Below, piece by piece: positions 32,085-40,198 of a stretch of 64,000 nucleotides of DNA. Made by a program: the position numbers and the translations under genes. The notes under the pieces were generated by a model. The model was not told the DNA's origin. It did no database searches and worked only from the letters and a program-made list of their open reading frames with translations. The DNA comes from Roseomonas mucosa ATCC BAA-692. Its GTDB lineage: Bacteria > Pseudomonadota > Alphaproteobacteria > Acetobacterales > Acetobacteraceae. The stretch's first letter is position 1, and each line of letters starts with the position of its first letter. Location of the stretch: the NCBI RefSeq assembly GCF_000622225.1, contig NZ_JHWD01000003.1:186001-250000 (forward strand), in the 5' to 3' direction.

Positions 32085-33704
32085 CTAGAGCAGGGCGTGG
32101 TCGCCCGCCATCTGGTGCGCCAGGAAGGCCCAGCCCTCCCGCCCATGCCCCGGCCCGTGGCAGGCCGGCGTCACGTCCTCCGCCGAGAGGAGATAGGCGC
32201 CCGTCTCGTCGCCAAGGCCATGCACGGCGAGGTCGTAGCTGCCGGACCAGCGCGCGGTAAAGGAAATCCGCGCCCCGTCCCCGCAGGCATCCGCGTCGGC
32301 GCGCAGGACATTCCCATGCGGGCCGAGCAACTCCATCGCACCGCCGGGCAACCCGTCCTCCCGCGCGCTCCCCTGCAGCGTGAAGACATAGCGATGGCCG
32401 CGCTCCAGCCCGATGGCGAAGAGGTCCACATCCCCGGCCAGCTCGATATGGCCGGGCGCGGTTCCTCCCGCCGCCAGTTGGCCCAGCGGCAGACCCGTGT
32501 CGCAGGGCGTGTCGCGGTAGTCGTCGGAGGGCAGCAGGATGGCGGTGCCGTAGAGCAGCCCGTTGCCGAGGAAGCGCACCTGCTCCGTGTTCAGGATATG
32601 ATCGGTGACACCGAGGCTTGTGACGGTGAAATCCGCCGCGTTGCCGGCGAACAGATAGTCGCCGGGCAACCCGTCCAGCAGCAGCGTATCCGTGCCCGGC
32701 CCGCCATCCAGCGTGTTCGCCGCCTGGTTGCCTTGCATCGCGTCGTCGCCCGAACCGCAGGCGGCGTTCTCGATCAGCGCCCGCGTGTCGCCATCCGGCA
32801 GCAGGGCATTGGCGATGTTGCCGACCGCCTGATGCCCGAAGCCGAGCTGGGCAAGCTGGTCCGCCGAGGTCACCGTCCACGCGCCGGGACGCAGGTCCAC
32901 GGAAACGCCCCGCGTATAGGCGGAAAGGTCGTAAGTGTCGTGGCCGCCGCCGTCCCAGACGGTCATGAAGACCCGGTTGGCGACGGGCGCCGTCTGGGCG
33001 GTGCCGTCGATGGAAAGCTGCCCGCTCGCCGGGTCCCAGCGATAGACCGTGTCGCCGGCACGGGTCGTGAAATCGACGCCGTACATGTGCTGGAGGGCCG
33101 CGATGTCGTAGAGCATCGGCGTCTGCGCATAGCCGGCATAGTCGTTGTAGTAGTAGTTGCCGTCGGCGCCCGGATAGCTCCGGTAGGTCATCACCGAGTA
33201 TTCCATCGAATCGTGCCCAGGCGTCATCGCGCCGAAGACCGCGGTCTCCTGCCCGTGCTTCAGGCCGAGCGCGTGGCCGATCTCATGGATGAACGCGTGG
33301 TAGGCATAGGTTCCCGGCACGGGATCGCTGAACGTGCCGTCGTTCCGGTACCAGGTGTCGCCGCCGGTATCCGCCGTGCTGGGATAGTAGCCCCAGGCCG
33401 TGGGCGTCGCCGAGGTCATGGCGAAGCGCAGATCCCCATGCTGCGTGGCCGTCTCGGCCAGTTCCGTGAAGTTCAGGTTGGCGATGCCGGCATAGAGGCC
33501 GAGGATCTCCCGCGCCATCGCCTGCTGCTGCGCGTTCAGCGGCAGGAAGCCCTGGCCGGGCTCGCCGCTGCCATAGAAGGTGCCGTAGTAGGCGGGATCG
33601 GTCGGGAAGCTGTAGGTCAACTGGCCCGTGGCCCATTGCCGGCCGATGAACAGGGCGTCCGTATCCTGGGCCCCCGTGGCCGTGGTCGTGACGATTCCGG
33701 GCAT
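32085..33704 (-). CDS. Serralysin-like M10 metalloprotease with degenerate RTX repeat and PPC-type domain
   Basis: A 539-residue secreted zinc protease candidate. The catalytic site HEIGHALGLKHG (His140, Glu141, His144, His150) and the Met-turn YSVMTYRSY (Met172, Tyr174) are intact. After the catalytic domain only one or two calcium-binding nonapeptides remain (GSGDDAMQG, GGPGTDTLLL near 325-345), far fewer than in typical serralysins. Residues about 425-520 resemble a bacterial pre-peptidase C-terminal domain (DVDLFAIGLERGHRYVFTLQG, SGSYDLAVHGLGDETGAYLLS). No N-terminal signal peptide is present, which fits type I secretion, but no secretion genes are in the window. Confidence 0.85.
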   Translation of the reverse strand: MPGIVTTTATGAQDTDALFIGRQWATGQLTYSFPTDPAYYGTFYGSGEPGQGFLPLNAQQQAMAREILGLYAGIANLNFTELAETATQHGDLRFAMTSATPTAWGYYPSTADTGGDTWYRNDGTFSDPVPGTYAYHAFIHEIGHALGLKHGQETAVFGAMTPGHDSMEYSVMTYRSYPGADGNYYYNDYAGYAQTPMLYDIAALQHMYGVDFTTRAGDTVYRWDPASGQLSIDGTAQTAPVANRVFMTVWDGGGHDTYDLSAYTRGVSVDLRPGAWTVTSADQLAQLGFGHQAVGNIANALLPDGDTRALIENAACGSGDDAMQGNQAANTLDGGPGTDTLLLDGLPGDYLFAGNAADFTVTSLGVTDHILNTEQVRFLGNGLLYGTAILLPSDDYRDTPCDTGLPLGQLAAGGTAPGHIELAGDVDLFAIGLERGHRYVFTLQGSAREDGLPGGAMELLGPHGNVLRADADACGDGARISFTARWSGSYDLAVHGLGDETGAYLLSAEDVTPACHGPGHGREGWAFLAHQMAGDHALL

Positions 33705-33824
33705 TCCGCGGTAACTCCCTCACCTTGCCGATCCGCATCCTGCAGCCCCTGGCCGCGCCTCGTGGCATCGGGGGGAGAAGCGGGGTCCGGGACCTCCGGG
33801 GATCATGCAGCGCGCCAGCAGCGA

Positions 33825-33837
33825 TATCGATTCGATA
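33825..33837. promoter_or_regulatory. Inverted repeat between protease and small hypothetical gene
   Basis: TATCGA-T-TCGATA is a perfect six-base inverted repeat with a one-base centre, in the locally AT-rich part of a divergent intergenic region. It could be an operator for either neighbour. No regulator gene is adjacent. Confidence 0.35.
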
Positions 33838-33952
33838 CGTAATCAAAACATCGTGGATGCCTGCCCGCCGTGGCCTTCCGGCAACCCTGGCGGCCCTGTT
33901 CCTTTCCGCCTATCCACCTCCCGCAGCCGAAAGACAGGACAGGGGTTCCCGC

Positions 33953-34186
33953 GTGAAGCAGGCCTATGCCACCACCGTCGCCTTCAACGTGACGGACCCG
34001 GACTCGCCCACCGGCGAGGAGATCCAGCGTTTCTCCCTCTCCATCGTCGTCGAGACCAATCCGAAGCGGGCCGAGCAGCGCGCGGCACAGAACGTGATGC
34101 GCCAGGAACAGGGGGCGCGCATCCGCAACGTCCTGGTCCTGCCATTGGACATCGCCCGCATCCAGGCGGAACTGGCCAAGCCCTGA
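33953..34186 (+). CDS. Small hypothetical protein (77 residues)
   Basis: I do not recognise the family. The GTG start at 33953 has AGGGG about eight bases upstream. The protein begins (M)KQAYATTVAFNVTDPD and alternates beta-like stretches (RFSLSIVVETNP, IRNVLVLPLDIARI) with a charged helix (KRAEQRAAQNVMRQEQ), suggesting a small soluble domain. An in-frame ATG at 33857 would add 32 residues resembling a weak signal peptide (ARRGLPATLAALFLSAY), but it has no ribosome site. It lies upstream of the Gld-like ABC genes in the same direction with a 121-base gap containing a palindrome GGGAGGGCCCTCCC (34230-34243). Confidence 0.6.
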   Translation: MKQAYATTVAFNVTDPDSPTGEEIQRFSLSIVVETNPKRAEQRAAQNVMRQEQGARIRNVLVLPLDIARIQAELAKP

Positions 34187-34307
34187 AACGCCGCGGCCAC
34201 CCGGTAACATCGTCACAATCCGAGACCGAGGGAGGGCCCTCCCGGCTCTTGCGCTCGCGACGCCGCGCACTAAACCCGGCGGCCACGAGTGGATTGAGGA
34301 CGGGCCC

Positions 34308-35069
34308 TTGTCGAGCGATACCACTGCGCTGATCGAGATCGACCGGCTGACCAAGAGTTTCGGCGGCTTCATCGCCGTGAACGACGTCTCCTTCAATGTC
34401 GGGCGTGGCGAGGTTGTGGGCTTCCTCGGCCCCAACGGCGCCGGCAAGTCCACCACCATGAAGATGCTGGCCGGCTTCGTGACGCCCTCCGCCGGCACCG
34501 CCCGCATCCTGGGCGAGGACGTGGTGGACCGCCCGGTGCAGGCCAAGCGCCACCTGGGCTTCCTGCCCGAGGGCGCCCCCACCTATCCCGAGATGACCGT
34601 CACCGGCTTCCTGCGCTTCATCGCCCGGGTGCGCGGCTATTCCGGCGCCGAGGCGGGAGAGCGCGTGGCGCGGGCGATGCGCCTGACGACGCTGGAGGGC
34701 GTGCGCCTGCAGCCGATCGAGACGCTGTCCAAGGGCTTCAAGCGCCGCGTCGGCCTGGCCCAGGCGCTGCTGCACGACCCGCCGGTGCTGGTGCTGGACG
34801 AGCCGACCGACGGGCTCGACCCGAACCAGAAGCGCGAGGTGCGCGACCTTCTCGCCCGCATGGCGCCGGATAAGGCCATCGTCATCTCTACCCACCTGCT
34901 GGAGGAGGTCTCGGCCATCTGCACCCGCGCCGTGGTGATCGCGCGCGGGCGCGTGGTGGCGGACGAGACGCCCGCCCAGCTCGCCGCGCGGGGACCGGAC
35001 CTGGACACCGTGTTCCGCGACCTGACCCTGCCTCCCCCTTCGGCACAGCCCGCCACCGAGGCCGCCTGA
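34308..35069 (+). CDS. ABC transporter ATP-binding protein (GldA/ABC-2 type), TTG start
   Basis: A 253-residue ABC ATPase. Walker A is GPNGAGKST, the Q-loop region FLPEGAPTYPEMTV, signature LSKGFKRRVGLAQAL (a variant of LSGGQ), Walker B VLVLDEPTDGLDP, and the switch STHLLEEV. The start is TTG 34308 with GAGGA about nine bases upstream. The Gln of the Q-loop is replaced (LPEGAP), as in many ABC-2 exporters of the GldA/NosF branch. It overlaps the permease gene by one base and heads a four-gene cassette. Confidence 0.9.
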   Translation: MSSDTTALIEIDRLTKSFGGFIAVNDVSFNVGRGEVVGFLGPNGAGKSTTMKMLAGFVTPSAGTARILGEDVVDRPVQAKRHLGFLPEGAPTYPEMTVTGFLRFIARVRGYSGAEAGERVARAMRLTTLEGVRLQPIETLSKGFKRRVGLAQALLHDPPVLVLDEPTDGLDPNQKREVRDLLARMAPDKAIVISTHLLEEVSAICTRAVVIARGRVVADETPAQLAARGPDLDTVFRDLTLPPPSAQPATEAA

Positions 35070-35800
35070 TGCGCAACACCCTCGCCGTCGCCCGGCGTGA
35101 GCTGACCGGCTACTTCGCCACGCCGGTCGCCTATGTCTTCATCGTCATCTTCCTGGTGCTTTCCGGCACGCTGACCTTCACCCTCGGCGGCTTCTTCGAC
35201 CGGGGCGTGGCCGACCTCTCGCCGTTCTTCCAGTTCGTCCCCTGGCTCTTCCTCTTCCTTGTCCCGGCGCTGACCATGCGCCTCTGGGCGGAGGAACGGC
35301 GGCTGGGTACGATCGAACTGCTGCTCACACTTCCGATCGCGCAGTGGCAGGCGGTTCTGGGCAAGTTCCTGGCGGCCTGGGTCTTCTGTGCCATCGCCCT
35401 GGCCCTGACCTTCCCGCTGGTGGTCACGGTCAATATCCTCGGCTCGCCCGACAACGGGGTGATCGCCACGGGCTATCTCGGCTGCCTGCTGGTGGCCGGG
35501 GCCTATCTGGCCGTCGGCGCGGCGGTCTCGGCGCTGACCAAGAACCAGGTGATCGCCTTCGTCCTCGCCGTGGCGGTCTGCTTCCTCTTCGCCGTGGCGG
35601 GCTCGCCCGTGCTGGGCACCTTCCTCGACCGCAACATCCCCGCGCTTTCCGACATCGCGCGCGGCCTCTCGGTCACGGAGCGGCTGCAGGCCTTCTCGCG
35701 CGGCGTCGTGTCGGCGCGCGACCTCGTCTTCTTCGCGACCTTCACCGGCTTCTGGCTCTTCGCGAATGCCGTGGCCGTGGACAACCGCAAGGCCGACTGA
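35069..35800 (+). CDS. ABC-2 type permease (GldF-like)
   Basis: A 243-residue polytopic membrane protein with about six helices, among them TPVAYVFIVIFLVLSGTLT, FQFVPWLFLFLVPALTMRL, FVLAVAVCFLFAVAGSPVLG and DLVFFATFTGFWLFANAVAV. The motif MRLWAEERRLGTIELLLTLP after the second helix is typical of ABC-2/GldF permeases, where it couples to the ATPase. The start ATG shares a base with the upstream stop, so translation is coupled. It ends three bases before the GldG-like gene. Confidence 0.9.
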   Translation: MRNTLAVARRELTGYFATPVAYVFIVIFLVLSGTLTFTLGGFFDRGVADLSPFFQFVPWLFLFLVPALTMRLWAEERRLGTIELLLTLPIAQWQAVLGKFLAAWVFCAIALALTFPLVVTVNILGSPDNGVIATGYLGCLLVAGAYLAVGAAVSALTKNQVIAFVLAVAVCFLFAVAGSPVLGTFLDRNIPALSDIARGLSVTERLQAFSRGVVSARDLVFFATFTGFWLFANAVAVDNRKAD

Positions 35801-35803
35801 CCC

Positions 35804-37777
35804 GTGAGCGACACGACCACCTCCCCTCGCGGCCCTCGCCCCGCCCGCCACCGGCTCTGGATCTCGCTCCTGGCGCTGGCCGCGGCGCTGGGCCTCGCCG
35901 TCGGGCTGAACCTGCTTTCCGACCGGCTGCTGCCGCGCGCCCGGCTCGACCTGACGCAGCAGCGCCTCTACACGCTCAGCACCGGCACCCGCAGCGTGCT
36001 GGCCGGGCTCAAGGACCCGATCACGCTGCGCCTCTTCTATTCCCGCCGGCTCGGCGCCACGGTGCCGCTCTACGGCGCCTATCACGACCGGGTCTGGGAG
36101 ATGCTGCAGGAATACATGGCGCTCTCCCATGGCAAGCTGCGGCTGGAGACCTTCGACCCGGAGCCCTTCAGCGAGACCGAGGACCGTGCCGTTGCCTATG
36201 GCCTCCAGGGCGTGCCGGTGGACCAGTCAGGGGAGCAGGTCTATTTCGGCCTCTCCGGCTCCAACCTGCTCGACGACGAGCGCAACATCCCCTTCTTCCA
36301 GCCGGACCGCGAGCGCTTCCTCGAATACGACCTGACGCGGCTGGTCTATGAGCTGTCCAACCCGCAGCGGCCGGTGGTGGGCGTCATGTCCTCCCTGCCG
36401 CTGAACGGCGATCCGCGCGCGATGATGATGCGCGTGGCAGGCGGCGGGCAGCCCTATGCGATCATGAACCAGCTCCGCCAGTTCTTCACCGTCCGCGACG
36501 TGCCGACCGACGCGCAGGTGATCGACCCGGCGGTCAAGGTGCTGATCGTGGCGCAGGCGCAGAACCTGAGCGACGCCACGCTCTATGCCATCGACCAGTT
36601 CGTCATGCGCGGCGGGCGGCTGCTGGCCATGACCGACCCGCACAGCGAGAGCCAGCTCACCCATCCCGGGCCGACCGGCCAGCCGCCGGCCAGCACCGCC
36701 TCGAACCTGGACAGGCTCTACAAGGCCTGGGGCATCGAGGCGCCGGAGGACAAGGTGGTGCTCGACCTGCGCGGCGCCTGGCGGGTGCGGAGCAGCAACC
36801 CGAACGACCGGGTGCAGGCGGTGGACTACCTCGCCTGGTTCAACCTCCAGGGCGACAGCCTGGACCGTGGCGACGCCGCGACGGCCGACCTGAACCAGGT
36901 GACGGTGGCCTCCGCCGGCGAGGTGCGGAAGGCCCCGGGTGCCAGCATCGACTTCACCCCGCTGCTGACCAGCTCCGGCCAATCCATGCTGGTGGATGCC
37001 GCCAGGGTGCGGCAGGCGCCGGACCCGGCCGCCCTGCTGGCGGGCTTCCAGGCGGATGGGCAGCGGCACGTGATCATGGCCCGGGTGCATGGCGTTCTGC
37101 ACAGCGCCTTCCCCGGCGGGCCGCCCGCGCCGCCCCAGGGCGGGCAGCGCCCGGCGGATTTCCCGGCGCATCTGGCCGTGACGCAGGGGCCGGCCAACCT
37201 CGTGGTGGCCAATGATTCCGACATCCTGGAGGACCGCTTCTGGGTCCAGAACCAGGACTTCTTCGGCCAGCAGATGGCGACGCCCTTCAGCGACAACGGC
37301 GCGCTGATCGGCAACCTGGCGGAAACGCTGGCGGGCGGCGAGGCCCTGATCTCGCTCCGCTCCCGCGGCGAATCCCTGCGCCCCTTCACGGTGGTGGAAG
37401 ACATGCAGGCCAGGGCGGAGGCACGCTACCGCCAGACCGAGCAGGAGCTGCAGAACCGGCTCCAGGCCACGGAGCGACGGCTGCGCGAGCTGCGCCAGGG
37501 CACGCAGGGTGGCCCGCAGGCGCCGGGGACGGAGCACGGCGCCACCCAGGCGGTGATCACCCCCGCCCAGCGCGCCGAGATCGACAAGGCGCGCGAGGAG
37601 ATCCTGGCGACGCGGCAGCAGCTCCGCGCCGTACAGCTGGAGCTGCGGCGGGACATCGAGCGGCTGCAGACCTGGCTGAAGATCCTGAACATCGCCGCCG
37701 TGCCGGTGCTGCTCACCCTCTTCGCCATCGTGCTGGCGGTGCTGCGGTCGCGGCGCCGCGCCTCGGCCCGGGCCTGA
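35804..37777 (+). CDS. GldG-like auxiliary protein of an ABC system
   Basis: A 657-residue membrane protein starting at GTG. One helix lies near the N-terminus (WISLLALAAALGLAVGLNLL) and one at the C-terminus (ILNIAAVPVLLTLFAIVLAVL), with a large periplasmic portion between them. DLTQQRLYTLSTGTRSVLAGL and the CXD-less VKVLIVAQAQNLSDATLYAIDQFV region are typical of GldG / DUF7088-type proteins. Residues about 540-625 are rich in Gln, Arg and Glu and probably a coiled coil. In Flavobacterium GldA-GldF-GldG are needed for gliding; the role in proteobacteria is unknown. Confidence 0.85.
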   Translation: MSDTTTSPRGPRPARHRLWISLLALAAALGLAVGLNLLSDRLLPRARLDLTQQRLYTLSTGTRSVLAGLKDPITLRLFYSRRLGATVPLYGAYHDRVWEMLQEYMALSHGKLRLETFDPEPFSETEDRAVAYGLQGVPVDQSGEQVYFGLSGSNLLDDERNIPFFQPDRERFLEYDLTRLVYELSNPQRPVVGVMSSLPLNGDPRAMMMRVAGGGQPYAIMNQLRQFFTVRDVPTDAQVIDPAVKVLIVAQAQNLSDATLYAIDQFVMRGGRLLAMTDPHSESQLTHPGPTGQPPASTASNLDRLYKAWGIEAPEDKVVLDLRGAWRVRSSNPNDRVQAVDYLAWFNLQGDSLDRGDAATADLNQVTVASAGEVRKAPGASIDFTPLLTSSGQSMLVDAARVRQAPDPAALLAGFQADGQRHVIMARVHGVLHSAFPGGPPAPPQGGQRPADFPAHLAVTQGPANLVVANDSDILEDRFWVQNQDFFGQQMATPFSDNGALIGNLAETLAGGEALISLRSRGESLRPFTVVEDMQARAEARYRQTEQELQNRLQATERRLRELRQGTQGGPQAPGTEHGATQAVITPAQRAEIDKAREEILATRQQLRAVQLELRRDIERLQTWLKILNIAAVPVLLTLFAIVLAVLRSRRRASARA

Positions 37778-37788
37778 GGAGGGACAGG

Positions 37789-38856
37789 ATGCGACGTCGA
37801 ACCCTGATCGGCCTGGGCGCCGCGGCGGCGGCCTCGATCGGTGCCGCCGTGGTGCTGACCCCGCGCGAGGCCGCGACGCCCGACCCGGACGATGCGCGGC
37901 TTGCCTTTCCCGGCCTGGCGGAGCGCCTCGCCGGGGCCACGAGGATCGAGCTGCGCCGGGCCGGCACCACCATGACCCTGGCCCGGCGCGATCCCGAGAC
38001 CTGGACCCTGCCGGAAAAGGACGACTACCCGGTGCGCTCCGAGCGCATCCGGGAGCTCCTGGTCGGGCTGACGGAGCTGCGCCTCGTGGAGCGCCGCACT
38101 GCCAGCCCGGAGCTCTTCGCCCGGCTGGGCGTGGACGATCCGGAGGACAAGGATTCCACCGCCATCCTGGTGCGGGTGCTGGACGCCGCCGGCGTGCCCA
38201 TCGCCCAGGTGATCGCCGGGCACCGCCGCGTGCGCACCCAAGGTGGGGTGCCGGAAAGCATCTACCTGCGCTTCCCCGGCCAGAACCAGACCTGGCTGGC
38301 CGAGGGCCGCCTGCCGGTGGACACCGATCCTCAGCTCTGGATCGACCGGGACATCGCCAACCTGCCGCGCGACCGGGTGCTGCGGGTGATCGTTTCGCGC
38401 GGCGAGGCGCCGCTGGAGCTGCGGCGGGGCGATGCGCCGGACGCGCCGCTGCGCGTGGCGGTGCCCGCCGACACGGAGGGGCTGGACGAGAACGCGGTGA
38501 ACGACGTGGCCGGGGCCTTCGAGTTCCTGACCTTCAGCGACGTGCTGCCGGAGGCGAAGCTCCAGGCCGATCCGGTGGGCGAGTCGCGCTTCACCCTGAC
38601 CGACAACCTGGGCATCGCGGTGCGGGTCGGGCTGCAGGACGGGAATGTCTGGATCCGCCTGACCGCCACGGGCGACAGTGAGGCGGTGCGGCTGAACAGC
38701 CGCTGGCGCGGCTGGGCCTATCAGGTCGGCGCCTGGAAGGAGAAGGCCCTGGTGCCCCGCATCGAGGATCTGCGCCGCGAGGCACCCGTCCCCGCCCCGC
38801 CGGGCCAGTCGGAGCAGCCCGGGGTGCTGCCCCCTGCCCCACAGGCGGCCCCTTGA
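37789..38856 (+). CDS. DUF4340 domain membrane-anchored protein
   Basis: A 355-residue protein with a good ribosome site (GAGGAGGGACAGG before the ATG). An N-terminal membrane anchor (RRTLIGLGAAAAASIGAAVVL) is followed by a beta-rich periplasmic region whose pattern (TWTLPEKDDYPVRSERI, LTELRLVERRTASPELFARLGV) fits DUF4340. DUF4340 genes regularly follow GldG-like genes, so this is most likely the fourth component of the cassette. It has a proline-rich tail. The function is unknown. Confidence 0.85.
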   Translation: MRRRTLIGLGAAAAASIGAAVVLTPREAATPDPDDARLAFPGLAERLAGATRIELRRAGTTMTLARRDPETWTLPEKDDYPVRSERIRELLVGLTELRLVERRTASPELFARLGVDDPEDKDSTAILVRVLDAAGVPIAQVIAGHRRVRTQGGVPESIYLRFPGQNQTWLAEGRLPVDTDPQLWIDRDIANLPRDRVLRVIVSRGEAPLELRRGDAPDAPLRVAVPADTEGLDENAVNDVAGAFEFLTFSDVLPEAKLQADPVGESRFTLTDNLGIAVRVGLQDGNVWIRLTATGDSEAVRLNSRWRGWAYQVGAWKEKALVPRIEDLRREAPVPAPPGQSEQPGVLPPAPQAAP

Positions 38857-39293
38857 GCGCCCGCGAGTATCCGGACCGGCCCTGGGTCGGCATCGGCTGC
38901 GTGGTCCTGCGGGGCGAGGACGTGCTGCTCGTCCGCCGCGCCCGCCCGCCGCTCCAGGGCAGCTGGACCATCCCCGGCGGCGCGCAGTCGGTGGGGGAGA
39001 CGATGGAGGAGACCGCGCGGCGCGAGCTGCGCGAGGAGGCCGGGATCGAGGTCGGCCCGCTGTCGATCGCCGTGGCGGTGGACGTGATCGACCGCGACGA
39101 GCAGGGCCGCGCCCGCTTCCACTACAGCATCCTCGATTTCTGCGCCCCCTGGCTTTCCGGCGAGCCCGTCCCCGGCGACGATGCCGCCGAGGCCCGCTTC
39201 TTCCGGCCGGAGGAACTGCCGGCGCTGGGCCGCTGGGCGGAGACCCTGCGCGCCATCGGGACGGCACGCGGGGTGCTGCGCGGGGCAAGCTGA
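38853..39293 (+). CDS. Nudix hydrolase (ADP-ribose pyrophosphatase-like), TTG start
   Basis: A 146-residue Nudix protein. The Nudix box spans GGAQSVGETMEETARREL with REEAGIEV following, and every key Glu/Arg is present. The N-terminus RPWVGIGCVVLRGEDVLLVRRA fits ADP-ribose or NADH pyrophosphatase relatives. The TTG start overlaps the DUF4340 stop in a TTGA arrangement, so it is translated with the Gld-like cassette, although its role there is unclear. The actual substrate is not determined. Confidence 0.88.
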   Translation: MSAREYPDRPWVGIGCVVLRGEDVLLVRRARPPLQGSWTIPGGAQSVGETMEETARRELREEAGIEVGPLSIAVAVDVIDRDEQGRARFHYSILDFCAPWLSGEPVPGDDAAEARFFRPEELPALGRWAETLRAIGTARGVLRGAS

Positions 39294-39360
39294 GAGACCC
39301 CCGTTCCGCTACGGGGCCCGGGCGTTAGAATGCCGCCGAACCGATGGGAAAACCGGGCCC

Positions 39361-40185
39361 GTGAACCGCCGCCAGCTCCTGCCCTTCGCCGGCCTCCTGC
39401 TGCCCGGCGCCGCCACCGCCGCGCCGCGCCGGGAGGCGGCTGCCCCGAAACCGCTGCCGGTGCTGCCCTCGCTGGATGCCGACGGCAAGGCCAGCCTCAC
39501 CCCGGAAAAGCGCGCCCTGGTGGAGAAGGTCCGCACCTCCTGGCGCGCCGCCGATGGCCGCAGCGTGGAGCAGGTCGTGGCGACGGTCGGCGGGATGGTG
39601 CGCGGCTTCCGGGCCCTGGGCTTCCGGGCGGAAACGGGGTGGCCCGACCATACCGCGACGGTCGGCTTCCTCGGCGCGCCGGTGCTGGTCACGCTGGTGC
39701 TGTCGCATGACAAGGATGTCGGCTGGCACCTGCAGCCGGACGGGCGCTTCCAGATCGGGCCGGATGTCTTCCAGCTCGGTGCCCTGGCCTATGCGGTGAA
39801 CTGGCTGCAGGAGGAGGAGGAGGACCGGGGCGGCCCCGCCGGACGGGCAAGGCTGCGCGATCCGAGGAGCCTGGACTTCCTGGAGCCCGCTTCCGGAACC
39901 TCGCAGCGACGGCGCCTGGGCCCTTTGCTCGCCGAGGGCGGCTATGGCATCCGCGACCTCGCGGTACGCGCGGTGAGCCTGCCCCGCCCGGGCTTCACGG
40001 CGGGCTTCACGCTGCGTCCCCCTGCAGGCGCCGCCGCGCAGGGGGTGATGCGGCCCGTCTTCACCCGTCGCGCCGCCGACCTGGAGACCCAGCCGCAGAC
40101 CCTGTCCTGGGAGCCCGGCAATGACGACGCGCGGCAACTGGCGCAGCGCCCGCCCGGCGAATGGCGCTTCGCCGCGCCGGTATAA
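39361..40185 (+). CDS. Exported hypothetical protein
   Basis: Unrecognised 274-residue protein from GTG 39361. An export signal is evident: VNRRQLLPFAGLLLPGAATAAP, with twin arginines and a clean hydrophobic stretch, ending in an AxA-like cleavage site. The mature part has charged helices (SLTPEKRALVEKVRTSWRA) and a repeated aromatic/glycine pattern. A run of Glu (QEEEEEDRGG) is at about residue 157. A possible TAGAAT -10 box lies at 39326-39331. It converges on msrP. I cannot assign a function. Confidence 0.65.
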   Translation: MNRRQLLPFAGLLLPGAATAAPRREAAAPKPLPVLPSLDADGKASLTPEKRALVEKVRTSWRAADGRSVEQVVATVGGMVRGFRALGFRAETGWPDHTATVGFLGAPVLVTLVLSHDKDVGWHLQPDGRFQIGPDVFQLGALAYAVNWLQEEEEDRGGPAGRARLRDPRSLDFLEPASGTSQRRRLGPLLAEGGYGIRDLAVRAVSLPRPGFTAGFTLRPPAGAAAQGVMRPVFTRRAADLETQPQTLSWEPGNDDARQLAQRPPGEWRFAAPV

Positions 40186-40198
40186 GCGGCGGGAGGGC

